Positions 62,601 through 64,000 of a DNA stretch of 64,000 nucleotides are shown here, in pieces. The notes beneath the pieces were generated by a model. That model was given only the letters and a program-made list of their open reading frames with translations, searched no databases and was not told the origin of the DNA. The stretch lies in assembly GCA_963966185.1 (NCBI GenBank), contig CAWZYM010000083.1, positions 186,001 through 250,000 of the forward strand. The letters run 5' to 3'. This stretch comes from Rhabditoides inermis. Its lineage: Eukaryota > Nematoda > Chromadorea > Rhabditida > Rhabditidae. Position 1 is the stretch's first letter. Every line of letters begins with the position of its first letter. A program made the position numbers and the translations under genes.

Positions 62601-64000
62601 GGCTGACGTTGCAACTCGTAGATGTTCGTGGATTGTGGCTCTCGCAGCTGATAGATGTTCGTGGCTGACGTTGCAACTCGTAGATGTTTGTGGATTTTGG
62701 TTCTCGCGGCTGATAAATGTTTGTGGCGGCTCGTAGCTGCTTGTGGCTGAAGTTGCAACTCGTAGATGTTCGTGGATTGTGGTTTTCGTGGCTGATAGAT
62801 GTTCGTGGCGGCTCGTAGCTGTTCGTGGCTGACGTTACAACTCGTAGATGTTTGTGGATTGTGGTTTTCGCGGCTGATAGATGTTCGTGGCGGCTCGTAG
62901 CTGTTCGTGGCTGACGTTGCAACTCGTAGATGTTCGGGGATTGTGGTTCTCGCGGCTGATAGAAGTTCGTGGAGGCTCGAAGCTGTTTGTGGCTAAAGTT
63001 AAAACTCGTAGATGTTCGTGGATTGTGGCTCTCGCGGCTGACAGTTGTTCGTGGCGGCTCGTAGCTGCTTGTGGCTGAAGTTGCAACTCGTAGATGTTCG
63101 TGGATTGTGGTTCTCGCGGCTGATAGAAGTTCGTGGAGGCTCGTAGCTGTTTGTGGCTAAAGTTAAAACTCGTAGATGTTCGTGGATTGTGGTTCTCGCG
63201 GCTGATAGAAGTTCGTGGAGGCTCGTAGCTGTTTGTGGCTAAAGTTAAAACTCGTAGATGTTCGTGGATTGTGGTTTTCGCGGCTGATAGATGTTCGTGG
63301 CGGCTCGTAGCTGTTCGTGGCTGACGTTGCAACTCGTAGTTGTTCGTGGATTGTGGTTTTCGCGGCTGATAGAAGTTCGTGGAGGCTCGTAGCTGTTTGT
63401 GGCTAAAGTTAAAACTCGTAGATGTTCGTGGATTGTGGCTCTCGCGGCTGACAGTTGTTCTTGGCGGCTCGAAGCTGTTTGTGGCTGAAGTTGAAACTCG
63501 TAGATGTTCGTGGATTGTGGTTTTCGCGGCTGATAGATGTTCGTGGCGGCTCGTAGCTGTTCGTGGCTGACGTTGCAACTCGTAAATGTTCGTGGATTGT
63601 GGTTTTCGCGGCTGATCTGATGTTCGTGGCGGCGGCTCGTAGCTGTTCGTGGCTGACGTTACAACTCGTAGATGTTCGTGGATTGTGGTTTTCGCGGCTG
63701 ATAGATGTTTATGGTGGCTCGTAGCTGTTCGTGGCTGACGTTGCAACTCGTAGATGTTCGTGGATTGTGGCTCTCGCAGCTGATGGATGTTCGTGGCTGA
63801 CGTTGCAACTCGTAGATGTTTGTGGATTTTGGTTCTCGCGGCTGATAAATGTTTGTGGCGGCTCGTAGCCCGCTTGTGGCTGAAGTTGCAACTCGTAGAT
63901 GTTCGTGGATTGTGGTTTTCGTGGCTGATAGATGTTCGTGGCGGCTCGTAGCTGTTCGTGGCTGACGTTACAACTCGTAGATGTTCGTGGATTGTGGTTT
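59200..64000 (+). repeat. 2910/2828-bp tandem duplication at the right edge
   Basis: The block 59337 onward recurs at 62247 (offset 2910), and the TTCGTGGCGTTCGTGG deletion recurs at 62091. Past 62.9 kb the offset is 2828 (60551 to 63379; GTAGCCCG at about 61037 and 63865), one 82-bp monomer shorter. The second copy is cut by the window end. Confidence 0.82.

Larger units (their letters stand above)
7331..64000 (+). repeat. 82-bp satellite array
   Basis: This is a continuous head-to-tail array of an 82-bp monomer, running off the right edge of the window. A typical monomer has 29 G, 28 T, 15 C and 10 A (54% GC, 70% G+T) and about nine CpG. Recognisable parts in order are GATGTTCGTGG, ATTGTGGTTTTCGCGG, CTGATA, GATGTTCGTGG, CGGCTCGTA, GCTGTTCGTGG and CTGACGTTGCAACTCGTA. 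Two common middle variants are CTGATAGATG and CTGACAGTTG. Length variants of 62, 63, 83 and 86 bp recur at fixed places in higher-order units. Orientation is uniform except in the block 28643-30820. I see no gene or interspersed element anywhere in it. The family is not one I recognise. Confidence 0.98.
45770..64000 (+). repeat. Family-B domain of the 82-bp array
   Basis: From about 45.8 kb the GATAGATAGAAG variant disappears. New variants dominate: CTGATCTGATG followed by GGCGGCGGCTCG (86-bp monomer, first at about 46430), a 62-bp monomer where GATGTTCGTGG runs straight into CTGACGTTGC, GGCTAGAGTTAAAAC, and GATGTTCTTGGATTG. The 63-bp CTCGAAACTG monomer of family A is not seen. This is a separate homogenisation domain of the same satellite, in the same orientation and with no break in the array. 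Confidence 0.85.

Noticed and set aside
7331..64000. CENP-B box in the 82-bp monomer
   Set aside because: TTCG is common, but the required pattern NTTCGNNNNANNCGGGN is not met: TTCGTGGCGGCTCG and TTCGTGGATTGTGG lack the A and CGGG at the right spacing.
7331..64000. CRISPR array
   Set aside because: The repeat is contiguous, with no unique spacers between units, no cas genes and variant monomers organised in higher-order units.

Overview
This window is satellite DNA from end to end. I find no supportable gene, RNA gene, transposon, CRISPR array or regulatory element. It holds two unrelated-looking tandem-repeat families joined directly to each other. Tens of kilobases of layered tandem repeats with higher-order structure point to a eukaryotic chromosome, in a heterochromatic block such as a centromere flank, pericentromere or subtelomere. 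I do not recognise either repeat family and cannot name the organism.

Region 1 (1-7330) is an array of an 11-bp unit. The commonest forms are ACATCAAGCCC, ACATCAGTCTC and ACATCAATCCC. The + strand is strongly A+C rich and nearly free of CpG. On top of the 11-bp period lie larger duplications, with offsets of about 166 bp, 530 bp, 1.4 kb and 3.0 kb.

Region 2 (7331-64000) is an array of an 82-bp monomer. Its + strand is G+T rich and carries about nine CpG per monomer. Each monomer contains three copies of an 11-bp motif, G(A/C)TGTTCGTGG. Monomer variants are organised into higher-order repeats (HORs). The clearest is a 17-monomer, 1380-bp HOR repeated without visible differences near 10.8-14.0 kb and again near 17.6-19.5 kb and 34.9-36.7 kb. 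Many larger nested duplications follow, with offsets of 6825/5445, 1772/1690, 2845, 2518, 1790 and 5123 bp, then 4354, 7821, 7513 and 2910/2828 bp. The monomer flavour changes near 44.3-45.8 kb. Family A lies to the left, marked by a GATAGATAGAAG variant. Family B lies to the right, marked by a GGCGGCGG variant and by 62-bp short monomers.

The most unusual structure is an inverted block at about 28643-30820. All monomers there run in the opposite direction. The block is an inverted duplicate of about 43606-45460, with 332 bp of extra monomers, including one of family-B type, and a 9-bp deletion.

The window is full of long open frames, up to 1244 codons. They follow from repeat units lacking stops in a register that cycles through all three frames. 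The long minus-strand frames begin at TTG, not ATG, and many duplication lengths are not multiples of three, so I do not call them genes. The interest here is structural: how the arrays grew, inverted and joined.
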